From Erinaceus europaeus (Eukaryota > Chordata > Mammalia > Eulipotyphla > Erinaceidae), in contig NC_080164.1 of NCBI RefSeq assembly GCF_950295315.1, forward strand, positions 15,456,882 through 15,520,881: a stretch of DNA of 64,000 bases, given 5' to 3'. The notes under the pieces were generated by a model. That model was not told the origin of the DNA. It did no database searches and saw nothing but the letters and a program-made list of their open reading frames with translations. A program made the translations under genes and the position numbers. Shown here one piece after another: positions 31,275-42,079 of the stretch. Every line of letters starts with the position of its first letter. Position 1 is the first letter of the stretch.

Positions 31275-31449
31275 TTTTTAAAAATAACTTATTTATTTTA
31301 TTTAATGAGAGAAAAATAGAGAGAAAGAGACTGCACAGCACTGCTCAGGTCTGGTTTATGACGTTGTGGGGGATTGAACCTGGGACTGAACCTCTGAGGA
31401 GCTTCAGGCATGAAATTCTTTTGCATAATCATTATGTTGTTTGCCCAGC
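31275..31449 (-). repeat. SINE-C, long form
   Basis: ATTTATTTTATTTAATGAG, CTGCTCAGGTCTGGTTTATG, GGGATTGAACCTGGGAC, with an 11-base insertion (TGAACCTCTGA). Confidence 0.88.
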
Positions 31450-31469
31450 CTAATAAATTTTATGTTATT

Positions 31470-31558
31470 TGGTACGTGCAGTGCTGGGGACCAAACTCAA
31501 GACCTCAAGCTCGAGAACGCAACTCTTCATCCACTGCACCACCTCCTAGTACCCTTCC
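31470..31558 (-). repeat. SINE-D fragment
   Basis: GTGCTGGGGACCAAACTCAAG, CATCCACTGCACCACCTCC. Confidence 0.7.
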
Positions 31559-32919
31559 CAGCCCCTGGTGCCTCACTACCAGCGAGTCACAGATGACACG
31601 CTGGCAGGGCAAAGTGCTCACACACGGACAGTCTGAGCCCCTGCGTCCCCGGCTTCACGCAGGTGTCTCGTGCTGTGCTTTGGCCACGTGCTCATGAACA
31701 CTGGGTGCTGGACCCAGTGGCAGCAGTGGCCTCTTCTGACCCACTGCCTCCCTGCTGGAGGCAAACTCGGAGCCCAGGTGTGTGGAGCAAGGTGCAGGAA
31801 CTGGGCAGAGAAGAGGCAAGGCTTGGGCGCTGTGGCTTGGCCTCTGGCAGGTGGTCACCCAGAGCCACCCCACCCCCATCCTCCTCTCTGTGCTTCCCTT
31901 CCTGCTCAGCCCAGGTGCAGGTGCAGCCCCAGAAGTGGAAGTCAAGGGAGATGGGGCTCAGGCCAGTGGACAGTGACCTGGTGTGCTGACTGAGCGCAGG
32001 ATGCTCCGTTAGACTCTCCCAGTTCCCCAGACCCTGGAGCCCTGGAGGATGCAGGGGTGATGGTGGTGGTGGAACCCCACCAAAGAGGGATTGGCTGCCC
32101 ACACACACACACACACACACACCTGCTCTCCAGGATCCTGACCCTCCTGGTGAGGCTCTTAAGAGGTGCAGCTGCCAAGGAGGACCTGGAGCCTAGCTGG
32201 AGAACAGGGCTGACCCTCAGAGACACTGCTCACCCCTCCCCCTCACCAGCAGCACCCTCTTCCTCTGGCTGAGGCCACCCCCCTGCCTTTCAGGCTCCTA
32301 AATCCCAGAGGGTTCTGTCCTGGAGTAAGTCTGAACGAACGCTTGCAGACGGTGCAGAATAAAAGGCTGTTTGACGGCCGCTGTTCTCTAGCGTGTGTAT
32401 CTCATATTCTGCTGGTCTTGCCAGAGCTACCTCCTCTCTCCTGCCCGCTGGTCCTCCTCTGCCACCCTCCACCTGCCTCTCCTCTCAGCCCGGGCTGACT
32501 CCCACTCCGGCTGCCGGGACTGACCATGAGGTATTTGAACAGAACCGGTGGCCTCTTCAGGAATGGGGTCCCCTGTGCTCTTTACCGTACACCCCAGCAC
32601 CCATGGGAGCCTTCCTTGATGGTTGTAATTCACCTGCTGCCTCCGCACCCACCCCCCGACTTCCTGCCGCAGCCTGTGGGTGCCCCCCCATCTCCGCTGT
32701 TGTCCATGGACCCCCGTCCCTCCCACATTCTTTGGGCGCTGTGCTTGTCCCTGCTGGAACCTTCCCAGTGCCTGCTGGTGTTCTGTGGCTGCTCTTCCTT
32801 CACCTCCTGCAGGGGCACCCCCATAGGCTCCTTCCCACCCCTCCACTCCAGGTGCCCAGCCAGCCAGGGGCAGCTCAGTCCCGTCATCCTGAAAGACCCA
32901 TGCCTGTCTATTTTTCCTC
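31559..32919. other. Repeat-poor GC-rich part of intron 3
   Basis: About 1.4 kb with only a short (CA)n at 32099-32122. Open frames of 100-250 codons on both strands come from base composition; none looks like a known protein. CpG-bearing AATAAAAGGCTG at 32358 could be an LTR remnant but has no partner signals. Confidence 0.5.
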
Positions 32920-33092
32920 CCTTCCTTCCTTCCTTCCTTCCTTCCTTCCTTCCTTCCTTCTCTCTTTCTTTCATTCTTTTTGATAGAAAGAAGAGAGGTG
33001 CCACAGCACTGAAACTTCCTTCAGTGTGGTGGGGGCTGGGCTGGAACTTGGCTCACACACACTATCCAAGTGAGCTATTTCGCCGGCCCACA
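32920..33092 (-). repeat. (TTCC)n and SINE-F
   Basis: (TTCC)n at 32920-32962, then TTTTTGATAGAAAGAAG, GCACTGAAACTTCCTTCAG, CACTATCCAAGTGAGC. Confidence 0.88.
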
Positions 33093-33104
33093 TGGCTATT
33101 TCTT

Positions 33105-33258
33105 TCTTTTTTTTTTAAGTTTCATTTATTTCCTATGGAGCATATAGGGAGAGAAAGAGAAGCCAGGGCATCACTCTTGTACATGCAGCAGCAGGGATCA
33201 AACCAGGGGTTTCAGGTGTGTAAGTCCTGCACTCCAGCAGCTGAGCTATTTCCCTCAA
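33105..33258 (-). repeat. SINE-D
   Basis: CATCACTCTTGTACATGC and CAGCTGAGCTATTTCCC. Confidence 0.8.
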
Positions 33259-33297
33259 TGGCCGCTCTACCCCTTTTGAGAGAGTAGGCTCAAGTGA

Positions 33298-33590
33298 GAG
33301 CCCGGGTGGTGGTGTAATGCGTATAGGTAGCACACAGCTCACCACGTTCCAGGATCTGGCTTCTAGGCTCTGGTCCCCACCTGCAGGGAGGAAGCATCAC
33401 GAGCTGTGAAGCAGGGCCACAGGCATCTCTCTTCCTCCCTCTCTCTCCTCTCTCATCCTCTTTCCCTCTGACTCTATCATAGTAGGGAAACAAGGAAAGG
33501 AAAGGAAAGCAGAAAATGGCTGCTGGGGGGCAGTGGGTTTGTTGCACTGAGCATGGAGATAACTCTGGGGGCAATAATAATAACAACGAC
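33298..33590 (+). repeat. Mosaic SINE (B head, A tail)
   Basis: GCCCGGGTGGTGGTGTAATG head; tail GAAAATGGCTGCTGGGGGGC and GAGATAACTCTGGGGGC. Confidence 0.8.
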
Positions 33591-34518
33591 AGCAAGAAGA
33601 TTTGCGCAGGGGGGTGATAATAAGACAGATTGGGCACAGGGAACACTGGGTGCTCCGAGGCCCCTTGACTTCTAATCCTCTAAGGCACTGGAAAGGTCAG
33701 GTTCATGGCCACCTGCCTCCATGCTGGGGTCAGCCAGGGGCGGGGTGGCACGATCCAACAGCCAGGCCTTCAGGCACTTTGCTTCCTAGCTTCATTTGCC
33801 AGCAGAATTCTTATCCCTGGTCAGCAGCCAATTAATTTTTTTCTAGCAAAGGATTCTTTTTTTTCCCTAATCAGGAATCTTTTGGGATTTTTTTTTTCTA
33901 CAGGAAAAGGAAAAAACAATAGTTTAAGCATAGTGGTTTGGGAAGCCTTCTAGTTTCTTCTCTGGCCAAACCCTGTCCTTCCTTCCCCTCCTTTAAACTC
34001 TGTAAAATGCTGGGAAAGGCCCTCGGGTCATATGGGTCATAAGTACAGACAGAGGCTGGGCGGCCTGGGGAGACAGCACAGTGGTTACACAGGTAGGGGC
34101 TGGGTGAGTCTGCGCAGAAGAGAGGTCCACGCTGCCTGGCCCCGTTTCCCACCTGCCCTGTTTGGGAGCCAGAATGTCACCCTGGCCTTTTGGAACCCTG
34201 GACACTGGCCCAGGGGGCCACCCTATTCTTGTGGGGTTCAGCCTGCATCACCACCTTCTTGATCAGATATCCCAGGACTGTGTCTTCAAGGCTGGGCAGG
34301 TCCCCTGACTGTGACGGTCATAACCTCGGAAGGACCAATCTAGAGAGAGCTGGCAGTGTGTGTGTGTCCCACAGGGAGGAAGGTAAAGTGTGACTGAATC
34401 ATCAAAGGAGCTCAAGGACCCAAGGTGCCCCATAAAGGACATAAATGCTTTGTATCTAAAAGACACCCTGCAGACATGAGCGTGGCTCTGTGACTGATAT
34501 GCAAGAACATTCTTACTA
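33591..34518. other. Intron 3, unassigned
   Basis: No gene. The part 34060-34110 (GGCGGCCTGGGGAGACAGCACAGTGG, shown here only by position) resembles a SINE-C head fragment. Confidence 0.45.
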
Positions 34519-34848
34519 TTTATTCCCTTTTGTTGCCCTTGTTGAATTTTTTAAAATATTTATTTATTTTCCCTTTTGTTGCCCTTGTTTTTTTTTTATT
34601 GTTGTTGTAGTTATTATTGTTGTTGTTATTGATGTCATCATTGTTGGATAGGACAGAGAGAAATGGAGAGAGGAGGGGAAGACAGAGAGGGGGAGAGAAA
34701 GACAGACACCTGCAGACCTGGTTCACTGCTTGTGAAGTGACTCCCCTGCAAGTGGGGAGCCAGGGGCTCAAACCGGGATCCTTATGCTGGTCCTTGCGCT
34801 TTGCACCATGTGTGCTTAACCCGCTATGCTACCGCCCGACTCTCACCT
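34519..34848 (-). repeat. SINE-A, with a short duplicate of its 3' edge
   Basis: The main copy 34552-34848 ends GCTACCGCCCGACTCTC. TTCCCTTTTGTTGCCCTTG appears twice (34525 and 34568). Confidence 0.93.
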
Positions 34849-35032
34849 ACTAACAATTTAATAACGGTTGGCTTGGCTCATGTAGAGAAGTCAAACATAC
34901 ATTTTATAAGGGTGGAAAGGGAAACCTCAGCCCAGAGAGCCTCCTTTCCTTATAGTTGCTCTGCATGAAGTCTAGCTCAAAGCATGCCTGAAATGGTATC
35001 TGATGGGTTTTAAAAAAATAAAAAGGACACAG

Positions 35033-35160
35033 TCAAGGAGGTGGCAGTAGATAAAGCACTGGACTCTCAAAGATGAGGTTCTAAATTCAGTCCCCTGCAT
35101 CATGTACGTCAGAGTGATGCTCTGGTGAGATCTCTCTCTCCTTAACAAATATATCTTTTT
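35033..35160 (+). repeat. SINE-D
   Basis: GGTGGCAGTAGATAAAGC, CAGAGTGATGCTCTGG, TTAACAAATATATC end. Confidence 0.85.
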
Positions 35161-35165
35161 AAAAA

Positions 35166-35437
35166 TTGTTTATTTATTTTCCCTTTTGTTGCCCTTGTTT
35201 TTTTATTGTTGTTGTAGTTATTATTGTTGTCATCATTGTTGGATAGGACAGAGAGAAATCGAGAGAGGAGGGGAAGACAGAGGGGGAGAGAAAGATAGAC
35301 ACCTGCAGACCTGCTTTACTGCCTGTGAAGTGACTCCCCTGCAGGTGGGGAGCTGGGGGCTCGAACCGGGATCCTTACACTGGTCCTTTGGCTTTGCGCC
35401 ACGTGTGTCTAACCTGCTGCGCTACCTCCCGACTCCC
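35166..35437 (-). repeat. SINE-A
   Basis: TTTGTTGCCCTTG to GCGCTACCTCCCGACTCCC. It sits in the tail of the preceding SINE-D: AAATATATCTTT flanks it on both sides (35147 and 35438). Confidence 0.93.
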
Positions 35438-35465
35438 TAAATATATCTTTAAAAGTTAAAGTGAA

Positions 35466-35810
35466 GGGAGCTGGGTAGCAGTGCAGCAGGCTAAGTGCAG
35501 GTGGCGCAAAGCCCAAGGACCAGCATAAGGATCCCAGTTCAAGTCCCCAGCTCCCCACCTGCAGGGGAGTCGCTTCACAAGCCGTGAAGCAGGTCTGCAG
35601 GTGTCTGTCTCCCCCCCCCCCCGTCTTCCTCTTCTCTCTCAATTTCTCTCTGTCCTATTCAACAACAACAACAGCAGTAGCAACAATGACAATAACAACA
35701 AGGGCAACAAATGGGAAAAATGGCCTCTAGGAGCAGTGGATTCATAGTGCAGGCACCGAGCCCCAGCCATAACCCTGGAGGCAAAACAAACAAACAAACA
35801 AACAAATTAA
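35466..35810 (+). repeat. SINE-A, full length
   Basis: GGGAGCTGGGTAGCAGTGC head to CCCAGCCATAACCCTGGAGG, ending in (CAAA)n. Flanking AAAGTTAAAGTGAA / AAAGTTAAAATGAA looks like a target duplication with one change. Confidence 0.95.
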
Positions 35811-35844
35811 TAAAATGTTTTTAAAAAGTTAAAATGAAAGGAAC

Positions 35845-36050
35845 TTTGTGCATTGTAATACAAGTACTTAACCAGGCACAAGGACCCAGGTTTGAGGTCC
35901 CGGACCCCTCCTGCAGGAGGAAAGCTTTATGAGTGGTGATGCAAGGCTGCAGGTGTCTCTTTGTCTTTCCCTCTCTATCTCCCCTTCCCCTCTCAATTTA
36001 TCTCTGTTTCTAATAAATAAAATATGAAAAATATTTTAACAAAAATAAAT
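35845..36050 (+). repeat. SINE-B
   Basis: CTTAACCAGGCACAAGGACC, CCCTCCTGCAGGAGGAAAGC, ending CTAATAAATAAAATATG. Confidence 0.85.
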
Positions 36051-36054
36051 AAAT

Positions 36055-36203
36055 GAAAAATGGCATTATTATTATTATTTACCAGAGAACTACTTATCTC
36101 TGGCACCTGGTGGTGCTGAGACTTGAACCTGGGACCTCAGAGCCTCAGGAATAAAAGTCTTTTTGTAGAACCATTGTGCTATTCACCAGCCCAAAAATGG
36201 CAT
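36055..36203 (-). repeat. SINE-C with target duplication
   Basis: The element is about 36068-36191. AAAAATGGCATT flanks it near 36056 and 36193. Confidence 0.92.
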
Positions 36204-36215
36204 TTAGAAGATGCT

Positions 36216-36495
36216 GGGAGTCAGGCGGTAGCGCAGCAGGTTAAGCGTACATGGACCGGTGCAAGGATCCTGGTTCGAGCCCCCAGCTCCCCACCTGCAG
36301 GGGGAGTCGCTTCACAGGTGGTGAAGCAGGTCTGCAGGTGTCTGTCTTTCTCTCCCCCTCTCTGTCTTTCCCTCCTTTCTCCATTTATCTCAGTCCTATC
36401 CAACAACGATGATAACAATAACAACAATAACCACCACAACAATAAAAAACAACAAGGGCAACAAAAGGGAAAATAAATAAATGAATAAAAAAGTT
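36216..36495 (+). repeat. SINE-A
   Basis: GGGAGTCAGGCGGTAGCGC head, B box GGTTCGAGCCCCC intact, a short gap before ACCGGTGCAAGG. Flanked by AGAAGATGC (36207 and 36510). Confidence 0.95.
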
Positions 36496-36694
36496 TTTAA
36501 AAACTTAAAACAAGAAGATGCCCTCACTGTATTACTTGTGCATCTGGGCCTGCAGAGCTGTCTTGTGTTTCTGCTGCCACAGGGAGGGTGGTGGATCCCC
36601 TTGCTGTGGCCTTGAGGTATTTCCAGAAAACATCCTGTAGTCACACTTCCTGGAATTTCTCTTTAACCAAACTCTGTATAAAAAAAGACAAGCT

Positions 36695-36745
36695 AAAACA
36701 ACAAGGGCAACAAAAGGGAAAATAAATAAATAAAAAAATTAAAAT
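36695..36745 (+). repeat. SINE-A 3' fragment
   Basis: ACAACAAGGGCAACAAAAGG and an AAATAAATAAA tail only. Confidence 0.8.
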
Positions 36746-36831
36746 TTCAAGGTTTTTTTTTTTTTTTTTACTGTTAAGCAGTAAAAAAAAAGTGAATATG
36801 GCTTGAATGAAGGCATACAAACAAGCCACTT

Positions 36832-36940
36832 AGGGCTGGGGAGAGTATAATGGTTCCGCAAAAAAGACTTTTATGCCTGAGATTCTGAGGTCCCAGGTTC
36901 AAACCCCAGAACCATAAGCCAGAGTTAAGTAGTGTTCTGA
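36832..36940 (+). repeat. SINE-C
   Basis: GGTTCCGCAAAAAAGAC, CCAGGTTCAAACCCCAG. Confidence 0.88.
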
Positions 36941-36972
36941 TAATTAAATGACTAGTCATTTAATTCATCTGT

Positions 36973-37127
36973 TTAGAAATACTTTATTTATGTGTTGGAT
37001 AGATTCAGAGAGAAATTGAGACGGAAAGGGGAGGTAGACACCTATAACACTGCTTCACCTCTCATAAAGTTCCCCCCCTGCAGGGACCTTGGACCTGAGT
37101 CCTTGCCTATTGTAACACATGCTCTAG
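36973..37127 (-). repeat. SINE-B, diverged
   Basis: TTTATTTATGTGTTGGATAG, CCCCCTGCAGGGACC. Confidence 0.8.
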
Positions 37128-37346
37128 TGGGTGTTGCCACTGCTGTTGTTATTGTTGAATAAGACAGGGAGAAATTGAGAGAGAAGGGAAGACAGAGAGG
37201 GGGAGAGAGAGAGAGACAGACACCTGCAAACCTGCTTGTAAAGCGACCCCCCTGCAGGTGGGGAACTGGGGGCTTGAACCGGCATTCTTATGCTGGTCCT
37301 TGTGCTTTGTGCCGTGTGCACTTAACCCGCTGCGCTACCAGCCAGC
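37128..37346 (-). repeat. SINE-A, 3' truncated
   Basis: GTTGTTATTGTTGAATAAG, GCTTGAACCGGCATTC, GCGCTACCAGCCAGCC. Confidence 0.92.
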
Positions 37347-37366
37347 CCTCTTCCCCCTGACACATT

Positions 37367-37556
37367 TTGTTTTCTCCATTCTCTTTGATAGAAGGGAGGG
37401 AGAGAGGGAGAAGGAGGAGGAGAGAAGGAGAGATGCTTGCAGAACTGCTCATTGCTAGTAAGCTTCCTTCCACAAGTGGGGATGGGAAGGCTTGAACCCA
37501 GGTCTTCATGCGTAGTGACGAGTGCGCTCTACCAGGTGCACCACCACCCGGCTCCA
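37367..37556 (-). repeat. SINE-B
   Basis: GGCTTGAACCCAGGTCTTC, CCAGGTGCACCACCACCC. Confidence 0.88.
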
Positions 37557-37654
37557 CCTCATTGTCTTTAATCAACACTGTTGTTGTGATGTGACCAAAG
37601 CGCAGCTCAGCTGTGGCTGTCAGTGGTGCCAGGGATCCAGTGTGCTATCTTCAT

Positions 37655-37784
37655 GACCCTGCCCTTCTTTCTTTCTTTAGCTGGGAGAGAGAGAGAACAG
37701 CACAGACGCTTTCTTCGGTATAGTGGAGGTTGCTGGGCTCAAACCTGAGCTGCATACATGGCAAAGCAGTGCACTATCCAAGTG

Positions 37785-37822
<38 letters not shown>

Positions 37823-37960
37823 GAGCACTGCTCAGCTCTGGCTTATGGTGGTACAGGGGATTGAACCTGGGACTTTGGAGCCTCAGGCATGAGAGACTCT
37901 TTGCATGACCATTATGCTATCTACCCTCCGCCCACCAAGTGAGCTATTTTGACAGTCTTC
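37655..37960 (-). repeat. SINE-F interrupted by SINE-C
   Basis: SINE-F lies at 37655-37788 and continues at 37935-37955. An inverted SINE-C with a long poly-T end (37789-37934) sits between. CCAAGTGAGCT at 37778-37788 and 37935-37945 is its target duplication, so C is younger than F. Confidence 0.95.
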
Positions 37961-38149
37961 TATACTTAACGTATGTTACCACCAAGATGATTTCTGGGGC
38001 TCCAGGACTGCACGCATCCAGTATTCCCAGGGAACTCTCCTTATTCTGCTTTCATTTTATTGAGGACTTAACATTGACACCATGGGAGGTGTCTGCAGGA
38101 CACTCTCGTTCCCAGCTTAGGGCCTTTTCCGTCATCATGCACCAAGACA

Positions 38150-38325
38150 TTATTTTTTGATGGAAGGTGAGGGAAAGACAGAGACAGAGGGGAGAGGAGA
38201 GATACTACAGTATTGCCCCACCACCCCTTCATGTGGGTGTTTCCATGTGGTGTCCAGGGGCCCGAACCCAGGTCCTCATGCATGATACAGTGCAGGCTCT
38301 ACCAGGTGAGCCATCTTGCAGCCCC
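38150..38325 (-). repeat. SINE-E
   Basis: CCATGTGGTGTCCAGGGGC, ACCAGGTGAGCCATCTTGC. Confidence 0.78.
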
Positions 38326-38395
38326 GACACTTGCTGACTTGACTGACAGGTCAAGCCCTGGTCTCCCTGGGCTTGGGTAAGAATCTGCAGTTCTG

Positions 38396-38724
38396 GGGAC
38401 TGGCTGGTAGCGCAGCGGGTTAAGTGCACAAGGCACAAAGCACAAGGACCAGCATAAGAATGCCGGTTCAAGCCCCCAGTTCCCCACCTATAGGGGGGTC
38501 GCTTTACAAGCGGTGAAGCAAGTCTGCAGGTGTCTGTCTTTCTCTCCCCCTCTCTGTCTTCCCCTCCTCTCTCCATTTCTCTCTGTCCTATCCAACAACA
38601 ACAGCTATAACAACAATAAAAACCACAACAAGGACAACAAAATAAGAAAAACAGCCTCCAGGAGCAGTGGATTCCTAGTGCTGGCCTGAGCCCCAGCGAT
38701 AACCCTGGAGGCATAAAAAAAAGA
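38396..38724 (+). repeat. SINE-A, full length
   Basis: GGCTGGTAGCGCAGCGGG head to GCGATAACCCTGGAGGC. AGAATCTGCAGTTCTGGG at 38382 and AGAATTTGCAGTTCTGGG at 38725 form the target duplication with one change. Confidence 0.96.
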
Positions 38725-38930
38725 ATTTGCAGTTCTGGGTATCAGCCTGTACTACCTGGGCTCCCCAGCAGGGGGCGGGCCTCCGTCCTCGAGGGGGCTG
38801 CTGTCGCGGTGCCCTTCCCACCGTCCGTCTTTCCGAGGCCCCGCTGGGCTGGAGGGGGCACTGCGGAAGGCCTGTGGCGGTGGATACGGGTGGCCTGGGT
38901 GGGTGACGCCCAGTGACCCCGCTCCCCCAG
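38725..38930. other. End of intron 3 with exon 4 acceptor
   Basis: GC-rich, CpG-bearing single-copy sequence ending GCTCCCCCAG. Confidence 0.75.
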
Positions 38931-39081
38931 GTACGTGTGCATCGCCATGGAGGCGCTGGACCAGCTGCTCATGGCCTGCCACTGCCAGAGCATCAACCTG
39001 TTCGTGGAGAGCTTCCTCAAGATGGTGGCGAAGCTGCTGGAGTCGGAGAAGCCCAACCTGCAGATCCTTGGCACCAACTCG
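38931..39081 (+). CDS. EFR3B: EFR3B exon 4 (about residues 71-121)
   Basis: 151 bp, phase 2 in and phase 0 out. The first G completes Gly71, then YVCIAMEALDQLLMACHCQS, INLFVESFLKMVAKLLESEK and PNLQILGTNS follow. Donor GTGAGG. These are amphipathic helices of the armadillo/HEAT-like rod; the EFR3-typical block MEALDQLLMACH is intact. The residues INLF, CHCQS and SEKPN separate EFR3B from EFR3A. The intron before it is about 10.2 kb, the one after about 22 kb. Confidence 0.97.
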
Positions 39082-39269
39082 GTGAGGGGCCCTGGGGGTG
39101 GGGTGGGCATGAGCTGGGGGGCCCGTGGGCTGTGCTGGTGCTGCTGCCCACTCGTCTGAGGTCCCTTGCCCCTGGGGATAATGTACTTTGCATTAGCGGG
39201 GGTATTTCTAGTTTGTATAATTCAAATAAATAGATAATCCTTACATTTTGATTTCTGTAAATATAATGG

Positions 39270-39396
39270 TCAGGGCTGAGGAGACAGCATAATGGTTCTG
39301 CAAAAGACGTTAATACCTTGGCATCGAAAGCACCAGGTTTAATGCCTGGCACCACTATAAACCCAAAGCTGAGCAGTGCTCTGGTAAACAAAATGA
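39270..39396 (+). repeat. SINE-C
   Basis: GAGACAGCATAATGGTTCTG, AGCTGAGCAGTGCTCTGG. Confidence 0.9.
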
Positions 39397-39572
39397 GAAA
39401 GAAAGAAAAAAGAGGGGAGGGGAAAAACGTAATAAGATAGCTTCAAAAGAATAAATCTGACCATTATAAAAGCACACGGTTCCCAAGGTTGTAAGCCACC
39501 ATCACTATCTAGTATGTTTGTCTCCAGGCTGATGATGTTTACATTGTTTTTAGATAGAGACTAAAAAGCAGC

Positions 39573-39680
39573 AACTGGACTGAGGAAGCGGCTTCGTGGT
39601 TCTGTAAAAGACTTTCCTGCCTGAGGCTCTGAGCTCCCAGGTTCAATCCCCAGCACCACCATCAGCCAGAGCTGAGTCAA
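39573..39680 (+). repeat. SINE-C
   Basis: AGGTTCAATCCCCAGCACC, ATCAGCCAGAGCTGAG. Confidence 0.88.
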
Positions 39681-39691
39681 AGAAATAAGTT

Positions 39692-40028
39692 GGGGGGGGG
39701 GGGTCTGATGCGGAAACATCCGGTTGAACTAACACACTAACATGTGCAAGGAACTCAGGTCTGAGCCTCCCCCTGCCCCCCAGCAAGGGGATGCATCACG
39801 AGTGGTGAAGCAGGTATGCAGGTGTCTCTTTCTCTCTCTTCCTCCCCTGTCAATTTCTCTCCTATCAGTCAAAATACAAAAAAAAAAAAAGAAAGAAAGA
39901 AAGAAAAAAAGAAAAGAAAAAGGAAGGAAGGAAGGAAGGAAGAAAAAGAAAAGAAAAAATGTCCACCAGAGCAATGGATTTGTAGTTCTGGCACCAAGCC
40001 CAGCAATAACCCTGGTAGCAAGAAAAAG
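39692..40028 (+). repeat. Mosaic SINE (B head, A tail) with GAAA run
   Basis: Poly-G, then ACATCCGGTTGAACTAACAC. The middle is GAAAGAAAGAAA/GGAAGGAAGG at 39880-39958, ending CAGCAATAACCCTGGTAGC. Confidence 0.8.
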
Positions 40029-40034
40029 AAATAA

Positions 40035-40236
40035 GGGGCACGACAGTGGCTCTTCTGGTAGAGTACACACTTTACAGTGTGCAAGGACCTGGGTTCAAGC
40101 CCGTGGTCCCCACCTGCAGCGGGAAGGCTTCATGAGTGGTGAAGCAAGGCTGCTGGTGTCTCTCTATCTCCCCTTCTCTCAATTTCTCTCTGTCTATCCA
40201 ATAATAAATAAAAGGAAGGATGTAAAAAAAAAAAGA
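40035..40236 (+). repeat. SINE-B
   Basis: GGGGCACGACAGTGGCTCTTC head to CTATCCAATAATAAATAAA. Confidence 0.9.
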
Positions 40237-40245
40237 TTTAAAAGG

Positions 40246-40456
40246 GGGCCAGGTGGTGGCGCACATAGTTGAGCGCACATGTCATAATGAGCAAGGACTC
40301 AGGTTCAAGTCCCCGATCCTCACCTGCAGGGGGAAAGCTTTGTGAGTGGTGAAGCAGTGCTGTAGGTCTCTCTCTCTCTCACCCCTTCCCCTTTCAATTT
40401 CTGGCTGTCTATCCAATAAATAAGTAAAGATAATTAAAAAAATAAATAAATAAGAT
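40246..40456 (+). repeat. SINE-B
   Basis: GGGCCAGGTGGTGGCGCAC head, CTGTCTATCCAATAAATAAG end. Confidence 0.93.
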
Positions 40457-40519
40457 TAAAAGTAGAGAAAGATGTCACAAATTAAAGCTTAAGGCTTGAC
40501 CCTTGTGATTCTCAACCTG

Positions 40520-41265
40520 ACTCCTCTTTTTTTTTTTTTAAATAACTCTCAGGAGAGTTATTGCTAGGGCTTGGTGCCTGCATGACTCCAGTGCTCCCAC
40601 TGACTACATTTCCCCTTGTTGGGCAGTATGCAGGCTCCCCCCTGCTTTATGCTGTGGTCTATTTACATAATCACTGTTTCACCTGGGAGCCACCCTGCCT
40701 ACAGGGCATTGGTTTAATCCCCACTGGTTTGCACTCTTTTTGCTCCGCCCCTTCTCCTAGTCACACCCTGTTTTCCACCACTCTCTTTTCACTCCACCCT
40801 GTCTACATCACATCCTGTTTTCACATCCTACTATTTCCTTCTTGGCGAGTATAAATACAGCTGCTCTTCTGATTAAAGACACATGGGAGTGCCTTCTGGC
40901 TCCGAGAGTCCCAGAGTCTCTCTCCTACGATGCTAGCCCGACACGAGTTCCTGACCCCTCTCCCACGCAGCAGCCTAGGTTGGCTCCAGTCGAGTTCTCT
41001 CCGACCCAGAGAACACGTGTCCTCGGGAAGAAGCACCCTCAGGCTATCCCAGCATCCCCTCTTTTTAAAAAGAATTTTATTTTATCTTTTTAAAGAGCCA
41101 GAGAGAAATTGAGAGGGCAGAGGGTTGCATAGGGAGAAAGAAACAGACAGACACCTGCAGCATGCCCCACTGTTCATAAAATTTCCCTTCCATACAGATG
41201 GGTACTAGGCCTTTGGGCATAGTAACGTGTGCTCCAGTGGACCAGCCTGACTTCTGAATTTGTCT
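40520..41265 (-). repeat. Old SINE-A interrupted by an LTR
   Basis: The 3' part is at 40530-40616 (CTAGGGCTTGGTGCCTGC), the rest at 41061-41260 (AGAGAGAAATTGAGAGGGC onward). The solo LTR at 40617-41054 lies between. Confidence 0.85.
40617..41054 (+). mobile_element. Solo LTR, ERV2-like
   Basis: 438 bp, TGTTGGGCAG...ATCCCAGCA, with TCCCCT duplicated at 40611-40616 and 41055-41060. GC box GCTCCGCCCC at 40742-40751, TATAAATA at 40850-40857. The polyadenylation signal is altered to ATTAAA near 40873. U3 is related to the LTR at 18970, while R and U5 are not. Noncoding. Confidence 0.93.
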
Positions 41266-42079
41266 TGCATAGCCCACAGCTGTCTTCACTGTCCTGCCTA
41301 AGTTGATTCAACCAGAAGAGTTTCTCATCTTATTTTCCAGGAGTCAGACTAACAACTTTTCCCATTCTCTCTCTTTCTCTCTGCCAGCTAGCTGCCTTTG
41401 ACAAATGACAAGTACAGTAACTAAGGGTGAAATCTTTTGTCAGGTTGCCCTGGCAACAGCTTCAGGTTCTGTCTTCCTTGTCCCATTTTGGATAACGATA
41501 GGGGAGAAGAGAACATCCAAATGAGAAGCCAGCCAGCCAGGCTGCATCCATGGGGCGTCTGTCTCCACAGGGTGGGGGGCACAGAGAGCAGGGGGCTGCC
41601 AGCTCTGGCCCTGGGGCTGTCATTCTATTAGTCACAGCCTGAAAAATTTCTTGGGCTGTGCGTCACTGTGTCCTCGAGAGCATGCTGAGCGATGACTAAG
41701 CCCGAGTCCTGAATTTGACGTGTGTGGTGAAGGAGATCATGCAAGGACAAGTGATAAGAGAAGCGGTGTAACGTGCCTGCAGGCTGCCTCCCTGATGCTC
41801 GGTCCCGCTCCCCAAGTCTGGGATCTTCTAGAACCTTCCCTTAAAGAGTGTTTCCTTTTCTTTTTCCTGCACACTGTAGAACTGACAGCATGCTAGTGTC
41901 TGATATCATATCAGGCATCTCTGGTTTGCACAGGGATTGGAGGCTTTGTGGGAACAAAGTGGCAGGGACTGCAGGCCGGATCAGGACTGGCATTCCTGAA
42001 AGGGGGAGAGGGGGAGAGAGAGAGAGAAGGATAAAGGAGCCAGTGAGCCCATCTAACGACTTCTGTGTATCTGTTTTTT
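41266..42079. other. Intron 4, unassigned
   Basis: No repeat or gene recognised. Purine run at 42000-42030. Confidence 0.5.

Noticed and set aside
32340..32420. LTR remnant around AATAAAAGGCTG
   Set aside because: No TATA site, no boundary and no partner; a single hexamer is not enough.
32526..33287. 253-codon plus-strand open frame
   Set aside because: It joins GC-rich unique DNA, a TTCC repeat and two inverted SINEs; not a conserved protein.
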